A stretch of DNA of 53,160 nt from Bacteroidota bacterium (GTDB taxonomy: Bacteria; Bacteroidota; Ignavibacteria; Ignavibacteriales; Melioribacteraceae). The position numbers and the translations under genes were made by a program. Where the stretch lies: positions 1-53,160 of the forward strand of contig JAKAMT010000002.1 in NCBI GenBank assembly GCA_021812705.1, written 5' to 3'. The notes beneath the pieces are model-generated. The model did no database searches. It was not told the DNA's origin and worked only from the letters and a program-made list of their open reading frames with translations. Positions 17,241-24,761 of this stretch are shown here, in pieces (the stretch's first letter is position 1; each line of letters starts with the position of its first letter).

Positions 17241-18068
17241 TTAAGCATTGGTTTTTAAATTGTAAACCAGTACTTCATTTTTTTCGCGGAGAAGGAAGAG
17301 GAATTTTTTATAAACGAAAAATGAATCTGTATATAAAGAAGATGAGGAAGCATTGAGCACCTCGTCTATCAGAGTCTCTCCGGTAATCAAATCGACAGCC
17401 AGAAATCTGTTATTGAATATTTTGTCCGAAACTTTACCGTGAAAACTGAAAAGGAGCAGACCGTCTGTGAAATTATACTCCACATTTCCCTCAATTTCAA
17501 GATCTTGAATCGCGGCATTCACGGCGTTATTTATTTCGGGACTCTCTTCCCCGGAAAAAATTTTCGGATAAATGTAATCGTTCCAGTTCTTTTCCTGATC
17601 CGCTTTTTGCCTTAACGAATTAATAGTTTTGTAGTCGGTTCCCAATTCCTGTATCAGATCACCGGTAAGATAATCGAACGAGTAGAAAGTGCGGTCTTCG
17701 AATCCCTGCTTAAAGCCGTAGATAATGTTATTGTGGGCAAAGAGGAAAGAGACGTTTCTGTTTTCCCACAAAATTTTGCGCGATAAAATATCGAACGCAA
17801 TAATCTCTTTGTGACCGGGCATATCTTTTTGAGGAAATTTGTGAAAGAATATTATGTTTTTATAGAATGTTTCTATTCCCAGCCAGTTTTTTTCTTCCAA
17901 TTGGAGATCCGAAAATATTTCCTTTCCCAAATTTAAATTATAGCAGTGAAAGGAAACTTCTTTAGTGTGATGGTCTCTTGTTTCAACAACCAAATGATCT
18001 TCTTCCGAGATCAGCAGACGCCATATTTGTCCCGAAGATTTGTAGCCGAATAATTTTTCAATATTCAT
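17241..18068 (-). CDS. DUF4905-like protein of unknown function
   Basis: Cytoplasmic protein (275 aa, no signal peptide). It resembles the Bacteroidota DUF4905 family, mainly in the opening SGQIWRLLISEEDHLVVETRD. The sequence is rich in short beta strands with repeats such as IIAFDILSRKILWENRNVS, FYSFDYLTGDLIQEL and FLAVDLITGETLIDEV, which look like PQQ/WD-type propeller blades. The assignment is from memory of the family pattern and is moderate. It ends 17 nt before the AMMECR1 gene, suggesting one transcript DUF4905-AMMECR1-MEMO1. There is no clear ribosome binding site. Confidence 0.6.
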   Translation of the reverse strand: MNIEKLFGYKSSGQIWRLLISEEDHLVVETRDHHTKEVSFHCYNLNLGKEIFSDLQLEEKNWLGIETFYKNIIFFHKFPQKDMPGHKEIIAFDILSRKILWENRNVSFLFAHNNIIYGFKQGFEDRTFYSFDYLTGDLIQELGTDYKTINSLRQKADQEKNWNDYIYPKIFSGEESPEINNAVNAAIQDLEIEGNVEYNFTDGLLLFSFHGKVSDKIFNNRFLAVDLITGETLIDEVLNASSSSLYTDSFFVYKKFLFLLREKNEVLVYNLKTNA

Positions 18069-18082
18069 TTTTAATTTTTAAG

Positions 18083-18110
18083 ACTCCGCGGGAAATAAAA
18101 TCCGCGGAGT
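18083..18110 (-). terminator. Strong hairpin after tryptophanase
   Basis: ACTCCGCGG (18083-18091) and CCGCGGAGT (18102-18110) form a perfect 9-bp G+C-rich stem with a 10-nt loop, just past the tryptophanase stop and 15 nt before the DUF4905-like gene. The T-tract on the minus strand is poor, so it may be an attenuating or mRNA-stabilising hairpin rather than a full terminator. Confidence 0.55.
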
Positions 18111-18127
18111 TTAACCAGTTATGATTT

Positions 18128-19498
18128 TTAAATAGGTTTAAATTTAGCAGTAAAATGTCTGAGCATCGGGGCTTCGTAAGTTATTTCATAACCTTTCATA
18201 TAGTTCCGGTTTTTATAAGCCTCAATAACGACTTCCGCCACATAATCGATATGGCTTTGAGTGTAAACGCGGCGCGGGATTGCGAGCCGCACCAATTCCA
18301 TCACTGAAGGAATCAGTTTTCCGTTCTTATCGTATTTTCCGAACATAACGCTTCCGATTTCGACTGCGCGCACTCCTCCTTCAACATACAACTCGCATAC
18401 TATGGATTGACCCGGATACTGGTCTGCGGAAATATGAGGCAGAAATCTTTTTGCGTCTATATAGATTGCGTGTCCTCCCGGCGGTTCAATTATAGGCACG
18501 CCTGCGGCAAGAATTTTTTCACCAAGATATTCCACGCTTCTTATTCTGTACTGAAGATAATGTTCGTCCACAATTTCCTCCAAACCCAGCGCTATGGCTT
18601 CAAGATCTCTTCCGGCCAGACCGCCGTAGGTTGGAAAACCTTCCGTAACTATCAGAAGATTGCGGCATTTCATTGCCAGTTCTTCATCATTCAGAGAAAG
18701 CCAGCCGCCTATATTAACAAGCGCATCTTTCTTCGCGCTCATCGTGGATCCGTCTGCATAAGAGAACATTTCGCGGCAGATTTCAATAATAGATTTATTT
18801 TCAAATCCTTTTTCTCTTTGTTTGATGAAGTAGGCGTTTTCCGCGAACCTGCAAGCGTCAAGAAAGAGAGGCAGTCCGTACTTTTTACAAACTTCTTTAA
18901 CTTCTCTTATATTCTGCATAGACACCGGCTGGCCGCCGCCGGAATTATTTGTAATAGTGATCATGACGAAGGGAATATTTTCTTTGCCTGTTTTCCGGAT
19001 AAAAGAGTCCAGCGCCGCAACATCCATGTTTCCTTTAAAAGGCGCCCGCTGTTCCGGATGTTTTCCCTCTTCAACAAGAAGGTCCACCCCTTCCGAGCCG
19101 GAAAATTCTATATTGGCACGTGTTGTATCAAAAAAAGTATTGCTCACAAAATATTTTCCCGGGCCGCCGAGGGTTGAGAAGATAATTTTTTCAGCTGCTC
19201 TGCCCTGGTGGGTGGGAATGATAAATTTGTCACCGGTAATATTTCTTACTGCGGATTCAAAGGCATAGAAGCTTCTTGCGCCGGCATACGATTCATCTCC
19301 CCTCATTATGCCCGCCCACTGACCGGAACTCATTGCAGAAGTGCCGCTGTCCGTAAGCAGATCAATCAGCACGTCTTCCGCATTGATTAAAAACGGATTA
19401 TATCCGGCAGTTTCGAGAATGTTTTTTCTCTCCTCTTTTGTAGTGAATCTGATAGGTTCTACAGATTTAATTTTGAACGGTTCAATAATTGTTTTCAT
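18128..19498 (-). CDS. tnaA: Tryptophanase
   Basis: PLP enzyme (456 aa) that splits L-tryptophan into indole, pyruvate and ammonia. The PLP lysine is Lys257 in STMSAKKD. The closely related tyrosine phenol-lyase can be excluded by three positions whose numbering matches that enzyme: Asp124 (FFDTTR) where it has Thr124, Ile381 (RAVEIGS) where it has Arg381, and His448 (LRHFTAK) where it has Phe448. All three are tryptophanase-type. Length is normal. RBS AGAGGA precedes the ATG but may be masked by a small hairpin, and a larger inverted repeat lies further upstream. No TnaC-like leader peptide was seen. Confidence 0.94.
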   Translation of the reverse strand: MKTIIEPFKIKSVEPIRFTTKEERKNILETAGYNPFLINAEDVLIDLLTDSGTSAMSSGQWAGIMRGDESYAGARSFYAFESAVRNITGDKFIIPTHQGRAAEKIIFSTLGGPGKYFVSNTFFDTTRANIEFSGSEGVDLLVEEGKHPEQRAPFKGNMDVAALDSFIRKTGKENIPFVMITITNNSGGGQPVSMQNIREVKEVCKKYGLPLFLDACRFAENAYFIKQREKGFENKSIIEICREMFSYADGSTMSAKKDALVNIGGWLSLNDEELAMKCRNLLIVTEGFPTYGGLAGRDLEAIALGLEEIVDEHYLQYRIRSVEYLGEKILAAGVPIIEPPGGHAIYIDAKRFLPHISADQYPGQSIVCELYVEGGVRAVEIGSVMFGKYDKNGKLIPSVMELVRLAIPRRVYTQSHIDYVAEVVIEAYKNRNYMKGYEITYEAPMLRHFTAKFKPI

Positions 19499-19525
19499 GA
19501 TTCCTCTTAGAATAAGGAGTTATTT
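19499..19525 (-). promoter_or_regulatory. Small hairpin covering the tryptophanase ribosome binding site
   Basis: On the minus strand the Shine-Dalgarno AGAGGA (19507-19502) can pair with CTCCTTA just upstream across a TTC loop (plus-strand arms 19503-19509 and 19513-19519), with an imperfect middle. This could limit translation initiation of tnaA. Weak stem, so the call is tentative. Confidence 0.35.
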
Positions 19526-19548
19526 TTTTTCTTTAGTCTAAATTACGA

Positions 19549-19605
19549 ATTCCGCTCAAATTCACATCACCAACTTTTCACTTATAATCAGAATTTTGGC
19601 GGAAT
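19549..19605 (-). promoter_or_regulatory. 15-bp near-perfect inverted repeat in the tryptophanase leader
   Basis: ATTCCGCTCAAATTC (19549-19563) and GAATTTTGGCGGAAT (19591-19605) pair at 13 of 15 positions around a 27-nt loop. It lies 50-107 nt upstream of tnaA, in the region shared with the divergent Yip1-family gene. It may be an mRNA hairpin or a wide operator. Confidence 0.4.
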
Positions 19606-19702
19606 AGATAAATTAATAAATCCCTTACTTTTCAAAATATAATTTCATTAAATTGCCCAGGTAAAAGAGCTTTAAATCAACAAATTAAAAGGGAGAAATC
19701 AG

Positions 19703-20518
19703 ATGGACGAAATGCAAAACCAGGATGCACCAAAGATGTCTTCAGTTGATGATACTCAAGAAGAACACGAACTTTCCCATACTGATAAACTGGTCGGAGT
19801 ATTTTCCGAACCAGGAGCAATGTTTGCAAAAACTTCAAACTTCCCGGCAAAAAACTCCGATTGGGTTGTTCCTCTATTAATCACAATAGCAGCAACAATA
19901 CTGTCAATCATAGTCAGTTTCAGCAATCCGGCTGTTAAGCAGGAGATGCGGGCGGAAAACGAAAAACAGATTCAGAAGCTTGTTGAAGAAGGACGGATGA
20001 CCCAGGAACAGGCAGACCAGCAGATAGATATGACAGAAAAATTTATGGGCGGACCGCTATTCTATGTGACCACTTCAATTTCCACTTTAGTAATGATGTT
20101 TATCTTTTTCTTCATAGTTGCAGGAGTTTTTCACCTCTTTGCAAAATTAATATTCAAGGGGGACGCCGGATTCAAGTATTCGATGGTGGCTTACGGGCTG
20201 CCTTATTACATCATCATTATTCAGATAATTGTTGGTTTAATCTTAACCCTTGCGATGGGAAAAATTTTCAGATCAACCAGCGTGGCGGCATTTCTTGATC
20301 TGGACAAGAAATCCATTCTCTATTTCATACTTTCAAAGCTGGATATCTTTTCAATCTGGTTTTATGCGGTAGTGGGAATCGGTTTTGCAAAAATGGCAAA
20401 GGCAACTGATACGAAAAAATATATCATTCTCATCGTGAGTTTATGGCTGGGTTTCGGGTTGATCTTCTTTTTGCTCGGAAAATTTGTGCCGTTCCTCGAA
20501 AGGTTTACAGCAGCTTAA
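19703..20518 (+). CDS. Yip1-family membrane protein
   Basis: Integral membrane protein (271 aa) of the Yip1/DUF-type fold. A charged N-terminus (1-55) precedes about five hydrophobic segments: near 57-72, 118-145, 165-190, 214-232 and 243-260. Between the first two is a hydrophilic, helical loop rich in Glu and Gln (KQIQKLVEEGRMTQEQADQQ). The function of bacterial Yip1-like proteins is unknown. GGGAG lies ahead of the ATG, and a strong terminator follows. No partner gene is adjacent. Confidence 0.8.
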   Translation: MDEMQNQDAPKMSSVDDTQEEHELSHTDKLVGVFSEPGAMFAKTSNFPAKNSDWVVPLLITIAATILSIIVSFSNPAVKQEMRAENEKQIQKLVEEGRMTQEQADQQIDMTEKFMGGPLFYVTTSISTLVMMFIFFFIVAGVFHLFAKLIFKGDAGFKYSMVAYGLPYYIIIIQIIVGLILTLAMGKIFRSTSVAAFLDLDKKSILYFILSKLDIFSIWFYAVVGIGFAKMAKATDTKKYIILIVSLWLGFGLIFFLLGKFVPFLERFTAA

Positions 20519-20530
20519 TATTTTTTAAGA

Positions 20531-20552
20531 CCCGCCGCACGGCGGGTTTTTT
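20531..20552 (+). terminator. Rho-independent terminator of the Yip1-family gene
   Basis: CCCGCC (20531-20536) and GGCGGG (20541-20546) around GCAC, followed by six T residues. The T-tract runs into the stop codon of the convergent pseudouridine synthase gene. Confidence 0.85.
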
Positions 20553-21141
20553 ATTTCAAATATTTTTCAACTTCGCTTTGAATAATCTCTTTTACACCGC
20601 CCCGATTCAGAATTTCCATCTTTAATTTTTTTATCCTCACGCGCACAAGCCGGAGAGTAGGAAATCCTATTGCCGCCGTCATTCTGCGGACCTGCCTGTT
20701 TTTCCCTTCTGTGAGCGTAAGACTTATCCATTGAGTAGGAATATTTTTTCTTTCGCGGACAGGAGGTACCCGCGTTGGAAAACCCGGGTCCTTAATCAGT
20801 TCTGCTTTTGCCGGCAGAGTTTTTCCGTCTCGCAGCATGACACCTTCTCTCAGTTTCTGCAGATCACTCTCCGCCGGAATATTTTCCACCTGCACATAAT
20901 ATTCACGTTCGTGCCGGTTCTTGGGATTGAGCAGATAATCGGTAAGAGATTTGTCGTTTGTGAGGATAAGCAGTCCTTCGCTGTCGTAATCCAAACGCCC
21001 GACGGGATAAACATCTTTTGGAAATTTAAAAATAGACGAGAGTGTTTTTCTCTTCTGATCATCTGTGAACTGAGAAAGAACGCCGTACGGTTTATTTATT
21101 ACGTAATATTTTTTTTGTGTAATCATATCAAGCAAAATCAT
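20551..21141 (-). CDS. rluE: RluE-like 23S rRNA pseudouridine synthase
   Basis: Pseudouridine synthase of the RsuA/RluE branch (196 aa). The catalytic aspartate is in GRLDYDSEGLLILTND, and KPYGVLSQFTD and GKNRQVRRMTAAIGFPTLRLVRVRI are the family motifs. There is no N-terminal S4 domain, as in RluE, which modifies U2457 of 23S rRNA in E. coli; the target here is inferred from resemblance. An in-frame ATG at 21126 (MITQKKYYVINKPYG) may be the true start; neither start has a good ribosome binding site. Confidence 0.88.
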   Translation of the reverse strand: MILLDMITQKKYYVINKPYGVLSQFTDDQKRKTLSSIFKFPKDVYPVGRLDYDSEGLLILTNDKSLTDYLLNPKNRHEREYYVQVENIPAESDLQKLREGVMLRDGKTLPAKAELIKDPGFPTRVPPVRERKNIPTQWISLTLTEGKNRQVRRMTAAIGFPTLRLVRVRIKKLKMEILNRGGVKEIIQSEVEKYLK

Positions 21142-21200
21142 TTTGCCGCTAAGGCTCTACGGCACGATTTGAAAGATTCCCAACACTCCGTCACTTTTCC

Positions 21201-21250
21201 CGTTTCACATCTACCGTTTCTCATTTCACGTTTCACGTCTTCCGTTTCCC
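21201..21250. repeat. Short imperfect CGTTTCAC-type tandem repeats
   Basis: The gap between priA and the pseudouridine synthase gene holds CGTTTCACAT, CCGTTTCTCA, two adjacent TTTCACG copies (21224-21237) and CCGTTTCCCC. It looks like a slipped, low-complexity simple repeat of about 7-10 nt units; no coding role is visible. Confidence 0.5.
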
Positions 21251-23713
21251 CTACACAACCGATTGCGGATCGATATCGATTATAAGCTTCACATCTTTGA
21301 AGCGCGATTTCTGATTGAATTCTATGTAAGAATTCAACACAGCACTTCGCAATTGTTTTCCCGAGGGATCAATTTTGCGCAGACTTTTTATCATTATTTG
21401 AAACCGGTAGCTTCCTTTTATCTTATATATAACTGCTTCTGTTGGAGGAGCTATTTTTAATCCCTTGGCATATTTAATCAGATAATCATAAAATTCCTTT
21501 GAAGCCGCGCGGACCCTTTCTTCATTCTCATCTTTCAGTTCAATCAATCCTAATCTAACAAAGGGCGGGTACTCATACTGTTCTCTTAATGCGATCTCGT
21601 TTTCATAAAATCCCTTGTAGTCGTTCATCAGAACTTTTTGAAGCACAAAATGTTTCTGGTTTTGAGTCTGGATTATTACCTCCCCCTCTTTGCCGCTTCT
21701 GCCGGACCGCCCGGAGACCTGCGTAAGCAGTTGGAAAGTTCTTTCATCCGCCCTGAAATCCGGAATCCATAGAGAAGTCTCGGCAGCAACAACGCCCACC
21801 AAGGTCACATTTCCAAAATCCAGCCCTTTCGACACTATTTGAGTGCCGACTAAAATATCGATCTCTCCTTTTCTAAAACTATTGAGTATCTCTCCCAATC
21901 TCCCCTTTCTATTTATTGTATCGGAATCAACTCTTTCAATTTTTATGTTAGGAAAATAAAAATCGAGTTCGTCTTCCACCCGCTGAGTTCCCGTGCCGAA
22001 AAACTTTAAACCTAGTGATCCGCAGGTGGGGCACGCTTTAGGGACGGGTTTAACGGTGCCACAGTAATGGCACTGCAAAATATTTTTATAAAGATGATGA
22101 ACCATGGAAACGGAACAGTCGTCGCATAATATAACTTCCCCGCAGTCGTTGCAGAAAACCTGTGTGGCAAATCCCCTTCTGTTCTGAAGCACAATCACAT
22201 TCTCTTTTTTCGACAGCCGGAGTCTAATTTCGTGGAGGAGTTCGCGAGAGAAGATGCTCTCCATTTTTTTCTTTTTCTTTTCGATAGTAACATCTACAAG
22301 TTTTATCGCCGGAAGTTTTGCATTGTCCACTCTTTCTTTCAATTCCAGAAGATTGTATTTACCGTTAAGTGCATTATACATGCTTTCAACCGACGGGGTT
22401 GCGGAGCCGAGAATTACGGGGCATTCATTAAGCTTACCGAGTATTACCGCCGCATCGCGTGCGTTATACTTCGGCGTTATCTCCTGCTGTTTGTAACTTG
22501 AGTCATGTTCCTCGTCAACAACAATCATTCCGATATTTTTCAAAGGGGCAAAAAGTGCGGAGCGCGGACCTATAACCACTTTCGATTTGCCGTTTACAAT
22601 TCCCCGCCACGAGTCGTATCTTTCTCCGAGCGACATCCTGCTGTGCAAAACCGCAGTTAGATCCTTGAAATAGTTTAGAAAGCGGCTGGTGATTTGAGGT
22701 GTGAGTGAAATTTCGGGCACAAGTATTATTACGCTCTTGCCTGCGTCAATTACTTGTTTAGCAAGTTCGATATAGATCTGTGTTTTTCCGCTTCCCGTAA
22801 CGCCGTGAAGCAGAAATGTTTCAAAAGTTTTTTTTGAAATAGTGTGTTCGATGCGTTCAACAATATTTTTCTGCTGAAAAGTAAGTTCAAATTTTTTCAG
22901 CTCTTCGCTGTACGTTTCGGAATAGTTTCGCTCGACTTCTTTATCAAATATCCGTACGAGACTTTTTTTATAGAGCGACTCGACGGTAGAAGCGGCAGCC
23001 CTGGTTTTCTTTATTAGCTCGCTCAGCGGAACCGAATCTTTATTCGCAAGCAGTTCCATCAGCACAACAACCTGTTTAGGCGATTTTTTTTCAAGCTCGG
23101 GCATCAGTTCATAAATTTCATCCGCAGGTTTTGCGGGCTCGACATGTTTTATTTTTTTGACTCTGACTTTTGCGGCAGATATTTCATCCAGAATCGAAAT
23201 TGCGCCTATTTTTTCGAACGAACGGAGCGGGGAATAAATATTTTTATTTTTTATCTCGTTCTGAATCTGCGAAATTGTATATACTTCTTTCTGGGAGAAA
23301 GCGGTTAACAACTTAGCCCTCAGCGATTTTTTTTGCCTTTCCTGATTTAATAATTTTAAGCAGTATTCTTTATCACACACTATTTTTCTTTTCGATTCGA
23401 TTTCAGTTCCGTACGGAACGCTGTTTCGAAGCGCCTCGCCAAGCGAGCTGATATAATATTCTGAGATCCATTCATAAAATTTTAGCGACTTTTTATCGAA
23501 GATCGGCATGTCATCCAGAACATCGCGGACGGGTTTAATATTTTCTTTAAGCTCAGTGGTTTGAGAAGTACTTAATACAAATCCGGTCAGCACTCTTTTG
23601 CCGAAAGGGACTACCACGCGTACACCTGTTTGAACCGCGCTTCTCAAATCATCCGGAACTGAATAAGTGAATTCGTTCCTGAACGGCAAAGGGAATACTA
23701 CCTGACAATACAT
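21251..23713 (-). CDS. priA: Primosomal protein N', replication restart helicase PriA
   Basis: 3'-5' DNA helicase (820 aa) that reloads the replisome at stalled forks. The N-terminal DNA-binding domain (MYCQVVFPLPFRNEFTYSVP) comes first. Then Walker A GVTGSGKT (304-311), DEEH box (400-403) and the zinc-binding insertion with eight cysteines at about 521, 524, 530, 533, 548, 551, 561 and 564. GTQIVSKGLDFGNVTLV and QVSGRSGRSGKEGEV are helicase motifs V and VI. Slightly longer than E. coli PriA because of the 120-260 segment. Single gene, with nothing functionally linked next to it. Confidence 0.96.
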   Translation of the reverse strand: MYCQVVFPLPFRNEFTYSVPDDLRSAVQTGVRVVVPFGKRVLTGFVLSTSQTTELKENIKPVRDVLDDMPIFDKKSLKFYEWISEYYISSLGEALRNSVPYGTEIESKRKIVCDKEYCLKLLNQERQKKSLRAKLLTAFSQKEVYTISQIQNEIKNKNIYSPLRSFEKIGAISILDEISAAKVRVKKIKHVEPAKPADEIYELMPELEKKSPKQVVVLMELLANKDSVPLSELIKKTRAAASTVESLYKKSLVRIFDKEVERNYSETYSEELKKFELTFQQKNIVERIEHTISKKTFETFLLHGVTGSGKTQIYIELAKQVIDAGKSVIILVPEISLTPQITSRFLNYFKDLTAVLHSRMSLGERYDSWRGIVNGKSKVVIGPRSALFAPLKNIGMIVVDEEHDSSYKQQEITPKYNARDAAVILGKLNECPVILGSATPSVESMYNALNGKYNLLELKERVDNAKLPAIKLVDVTIEKKKKKMESIFSRELLHEIRLRLSKKENVIVLQNRRGFATQVFCNDCGEVILCDDCSVSMVHHLYKNILQCHYCGTVKPVPKACPTCGSLGLKFFGTGTQRVEDELDFYFPNIKIERVDSDTINRKGRLGEILNSFRKGEIDILVGTQIVSKGLDFGNVTLVGVVAAETSLWIPDFRADERTFQLLTQVSGRSGRSGKEGEVIIQTQNQKHFVLQKVLMNDYKGFYENEIALREQYEYPPFVRLGLIELKDENEERVRAASKEFYDYLIKYAKGLKIAPPTEAVIYKIKGSYRFQIMIKSLRKIDPSGKQLRSAVLNSYIEFNQKSRFKDVKLIIDIDPQSVV

Positions 23714-23845
23714 TTTTTATCGATCCGAGAATTGATATACTTTTCTAACTATTAACTTAACTAATATAAAGAAAGGATTGGTTCATTGCATTCCGGTTTA
23801 TGTTGTCTTAATTTTAAATTGATCAAAAAATAAAAGACAATCAAA

Positions 23846-24262
23846 ATGAAAAAAGCATTTGTAATTATTCCTTTATTGCTTCTGATTGCCGGCTGTTCAA
23901 AAAAATTTGAAAAATTGGAAGTATTCAGCCCGGAAGCTTTTGCTTACACTCTGGATTCGGGATGGGAATTGAACGCGAGCGCGCGCGTTAAAGGATTTGT
24001 TCAGAATGAATCCGGGGGTAAATTCAGCGCATCAATTAAGTATTACGCAGATATAGAAACTCCGGACGGAGGACTCATTGAGAAAGCCGCTTCCGGCGAA
24101 ATCAACAAATCTTCCGCTGAAAGAATGACCGATCTTGCAATAGAAGCGCAGATCAAATTAGAAGCTGGAAGTGTAAAAGGAATTTATAAAATCACATTTT
24201 TTATAACCGACAAGGGAGACGGAAGAGAAGCAAAGGCCTCCAATTTTTTTGAACTGAATTAA
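23846..24262 (+). CDS. Small lipoprotein of unknown function
   Basis: Putative lipoprotein (138 aa). MKKAFVIIPLLLLIAGC is a signal with lipobox IAGC (Cys17). The mature part is hydrophilic and beta-rich, with SASIKYYADIETPDG and IYKITFFITDKGDG. It resembles LEA/late-embryogenesis-type or Ig-like outer-membrane lipoproteins only vaguely; I do not recognise the family. It is convergent with the H-type lectin gene across a shared terminator. Weak ribosome binding site. Confidence 0.7.
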   Translation: MKKAFVIIPLLLLIAGCSKKFEKLEVFSPEAFAYTLDSGWELNASARVKGFVQNESGGKFSASIKYYADIETPDGGLIEKAASGEINKSSAERMTDLAIEAQIKLEAGSVKGIYKITFFITDKGDGREAKASNFFELN

Positions 24263-24266
24263 TAAA

Positions 24267-24291
24267 AAAGTCCGACTTTAAATCGGACTTT
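24267..24291. terminator. Bidirectional terminator between lipoprotein and lectin genes
   Basis: AAAGTCCGA (24267-24275) and TCGGACTTT (24283-24291) form a 9-bp stem around a 7-nt loop, 4 nt after the lipoprotein stop. On the minus strand the stem runs into six T residues, so it should end the lectin transcript best. Confidence 0.8.
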
Positions 24292-24319
24292 CCCATTTGT
24301 AAAATTTATTTCTGATGAG

Positions 24320-24688
24320 TTATTCTCCTATAGCCATCCATGTGCCGCCGATGAGATTAATTTTTGTGCCGCCCCATGTTTTTATTTCCAGTGTGAAGCC
24401 GCCTTTGTGAACAGAAACCGCTTTTACATCATAACGGGTGTTGATGTTGGTGTCTGCATCCAATCTTGTGATACTGAAAGAGATTTCGGGTTTAGAAGTG
24501 AAAGGTTTAGGGAAAGGAACATTTAGAGAAAGTGTTCTTTCCATTTCGCCGCCTGCATTGAGCATATAATTGGAAATGTTTCTATCGGCGCTCCAGATTC
24601 CGGCCTGAACTTTCATTTGTGCATTGGCTGCCGATGACATAATGAAGAATAGACCGATAATAGAAATAATTAATGACGCTTTTTTCAT
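24320..24688 (-). CDS. Secreted H-type lectin domain protein
   Basis: Small exported protein (122 aa). The signal peptide is about 1-23 (MKKASLIISIIGLFFIMSSAANAQ). The rest is a single H-type lectin domain, recognised by VPFPKPFTSKPEISFSI, LDADTNINTRYDVKA, GFTLEIKTWGGTKI and the final WMAIGE, as in Helix pomatia agglutinin and the discoidin C-terminal domain. Family members bind N-acetylgalactosamine or galactose as trimers or hexamers; sugar preference here is unknown. It stands alone on the minus strand and ends at a strong terminator. Confidence 0.85.
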   Translation of the reverse strand: MKKASLIISIIGLFFIMSSAANAQMKVQAGIWSADRNISNYMLNAGGEMERTLSLNVPFPKPFTSKPEISFSITRLDADTNINTRYDVKAVSVHKGGFTLEIKTWGGTKINLIGGTWMAIGE

Positions 24689-24761
24689 CTCGATTCTCCT
24701 TCCTGCTTATGTGATTAAGATTCTATTTATTAATACACCCTGTAACTCAATTTCAGAAATT

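Noticed and set aside
18128-19498. Tyrosine phenol-lyase instead of tryptophanase
   Set aside because: Residues 124, 381 and 448 are Asp, Ile and His, as in tryptophanase, not Thr, Arg and Phe.
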